Origin: Candidatus Solincola jinzensis
Lineage (GTDB): Bacteria > Actinomycetota > Geothermincolia > Geothermincolales > RBG-13-55-18
Length of the DNA: 5,749 bases
Assembly (NCBI GenBank): GCA_015711875.1
Contig: MU158547.1
Span: 508-6,256 of the forward strand
Direction: 5' to 3'
In this document: positions 5,008 to 5,749 of the stretch, piece after piece
How positions within the stretch are numbered: the first letter of the stretch is position 1
How the letters are laid out: the number at the start of each line of letters is the position of its first letter
Notes under the pieces: model-generated
Seen by the model: only the letters and a program-made list of their open reading frames with translations
Told to the model about the DNA's origin: nothing
The model's database searches: none
Translations under genes and position numbers: made by a program

Positions 5008-5749
5008 ATGAGCATCCGAAGAGAGGGACAACCAACGGCAAGAGGCCGGGCGCCGCAAATGATGGTAGCCGTTCTTCTCGCCCTGTTCCTTCTCGCGTTC
5101 CCGCGAACAGCGGGGGCGCAGGATTACCCGGAGGTCCCGGGAGAGGAGGAGATCGAGAGGACGGTGGCCGAATATGAACGAGGCGACGTCCATGTTTACA
5201 GATACTGGAAGGTACACGACCCGGGACTTAAGGGCGATTACCGCCTTATCCTTATGACCTACGAAGAGTGGGGGACCAAAGAACCGATGCCTAAATGGAT
5301 AAGGGCCGACATCCTGGAATACGCCCCCTCGTACGGGAAGTTCGTGTTCTCCGGCTTCGGGAACGAGATATACGCGGTGGACAGCGGTTATTTTACCAGC
5401 GACAACCGTGACGCGGAATTCTCCCGTGTCGCCAACATTGTAAGAGCATACATAAGGGAACACGGACTGGCCGAGGGCTGGCCACAGCCGGAAGAGAGGC
5501 CAGGTGATGAAACAGGCGACGAAGGCACCGCGGAGGAAGGGCAGGACCAGGGACCCGGCGCGAAGGAGGGATCACAAGAGGGGAAAGAAGGGGCTGTCGG
5601 AGGCGCACGGGGGATAGGGCCTTTACCCGGCCCGGGTTCCTGGCCCCAGGCGGTCACCGGGATACTCCTCCCCGGCCTCCTGGGCCTCGTCATCTCCCTG
5701 CTGTCTTCGCTTTTCGGAACGACCACGCCGCCCACGGCGCCGCCGCGGG
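5008..5749 (+). CDS. Exported, membrane-anchored protein with acidic Gly/Glu linker (3' end cut by window)
   Basis: The first 247 residues are present and no stop is reached. Order: a basic n-region (RR at 4-5), a hydrophobic core MMVAVLLALFLLAFP (18-32) and a likely signal peptidase site after AGA at 37. An extracytoplasmic domain (about 38-152) follows, rich in Tyr and Trp (VYRYWKVHDPG, EYAPSYGKFVFSGFG). Next come a low-complexity Gly/Glu/Pro linker (about 153-210), a transmembrane segment (about 214-237) and the start of a Pro/Thr-rich tail (TTTPPTAPPR). No cysteine-type lipobox is present. The start ATG has GGTGA four bases upstream. The protein would sit in the membrane with its N-terminal domain outside, beside the two upstream membrane proteins. 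I do not recognise the extracytoplasmic domain; function unknown. Confidence 0.75.
   Translation, partial: MSIRREGQPTARGRAPQMMVAVLLALFLLAFPRTAGAQDYPEVPGEEEIERTVAEYERGDVHVYRYWKVHDPGLKGDYRLILMTYEEWGTKEPMPKWIRADILEYAPSYGKFVFSGFGNEIYAVDSGYFTSDNRDAEFSRVANIVRAYIREHGLAEGWPQPEERPGDETGDEGTAEEGQDQGPGAKEGSQEGKEGAVGGARGIGPLPGPGSWPQAVTGILLPGLLGLVISLLSSLFGTTTPPTAPPR

Noticed and set aside
4576..5463. Long minus-strand open frame (295 codons)
   Set aside because: It is antisense to the membrane gene and the signal-peptide gene, both well formed with proper starts. Its product turns into an Arg/Gln/Glu-rich low-complexity stretch typical of GC-rich antisense frames.

Overview
The window is a GC-rich bacterial fragment with compact coding and frequent GTG starts. 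The gene types present are an ABC-2 exporter, a DUF169 protein, a Yip1-family membrane protein and a zinc-ribbon protein. Together they fit a little-studied, possibly anaerobic Gram-positive-type lineage such as a deep-branching Actinomycetota, but nothing here fixes the taxonomy. There are no rRNA or tRNA genes, no CRISPR array, and no transposase or phage gene.

Layout. (1) On the minus strand, positions 1-1239 hold an ABC-2 type exporter operon. The ATPase (337-1239) comes first and the permease overlaps its end, running off the left edge. (2) A 249-bp divergent intergenic region (1240-1488) carries a 14-bp direct repeat, an operator-like inverted repeat and a leader hairpin. (3) On the plus strand, 1489-2307 encodes a cysteine-rich DUF169 protein. 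(4) A 220-bp convergent gap (2308-2527) is rich in GGCC and small palindromes. (5) On the minus strand, 2528-3595 encodes a 355-aa protein that reads as two tandem copies of a zinc-ribbon-plus-alpha/beta module. No named family was recognised with confidence. (6) A second divergent intergenic region (3596-3817) contains a near-consensus -10 box directly abutting an 18-bp palindrome. (7) On the plus strand, 3818 to the right edge is a probable operon. It encodes a Yip1-like five-helix membrane protein, a second five-helix membrane protein, possibly a 25-codon micro-ORF, and an exported, membrane-anchored protein cut by the window end.

How the parts may work together. The ATPase and permease form one exporter of unknown substrate. 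The rightmost genes look like a co-transcribed envelope module of two integral membrane proteins and one signal-peptide protein with a C-terminal transmembrane anchor. The same octamer, ATACAATC, occurs before both plus-strand transcription units (twice before DUF169, once before the Yip1 operon), which suggests a shared promoter type. The least ordinary items are the internally duplicated zinc-ribbon protein, the two operator-like sites and the uncharacterised membrane operon. No known defence or mobile system is recognisable.
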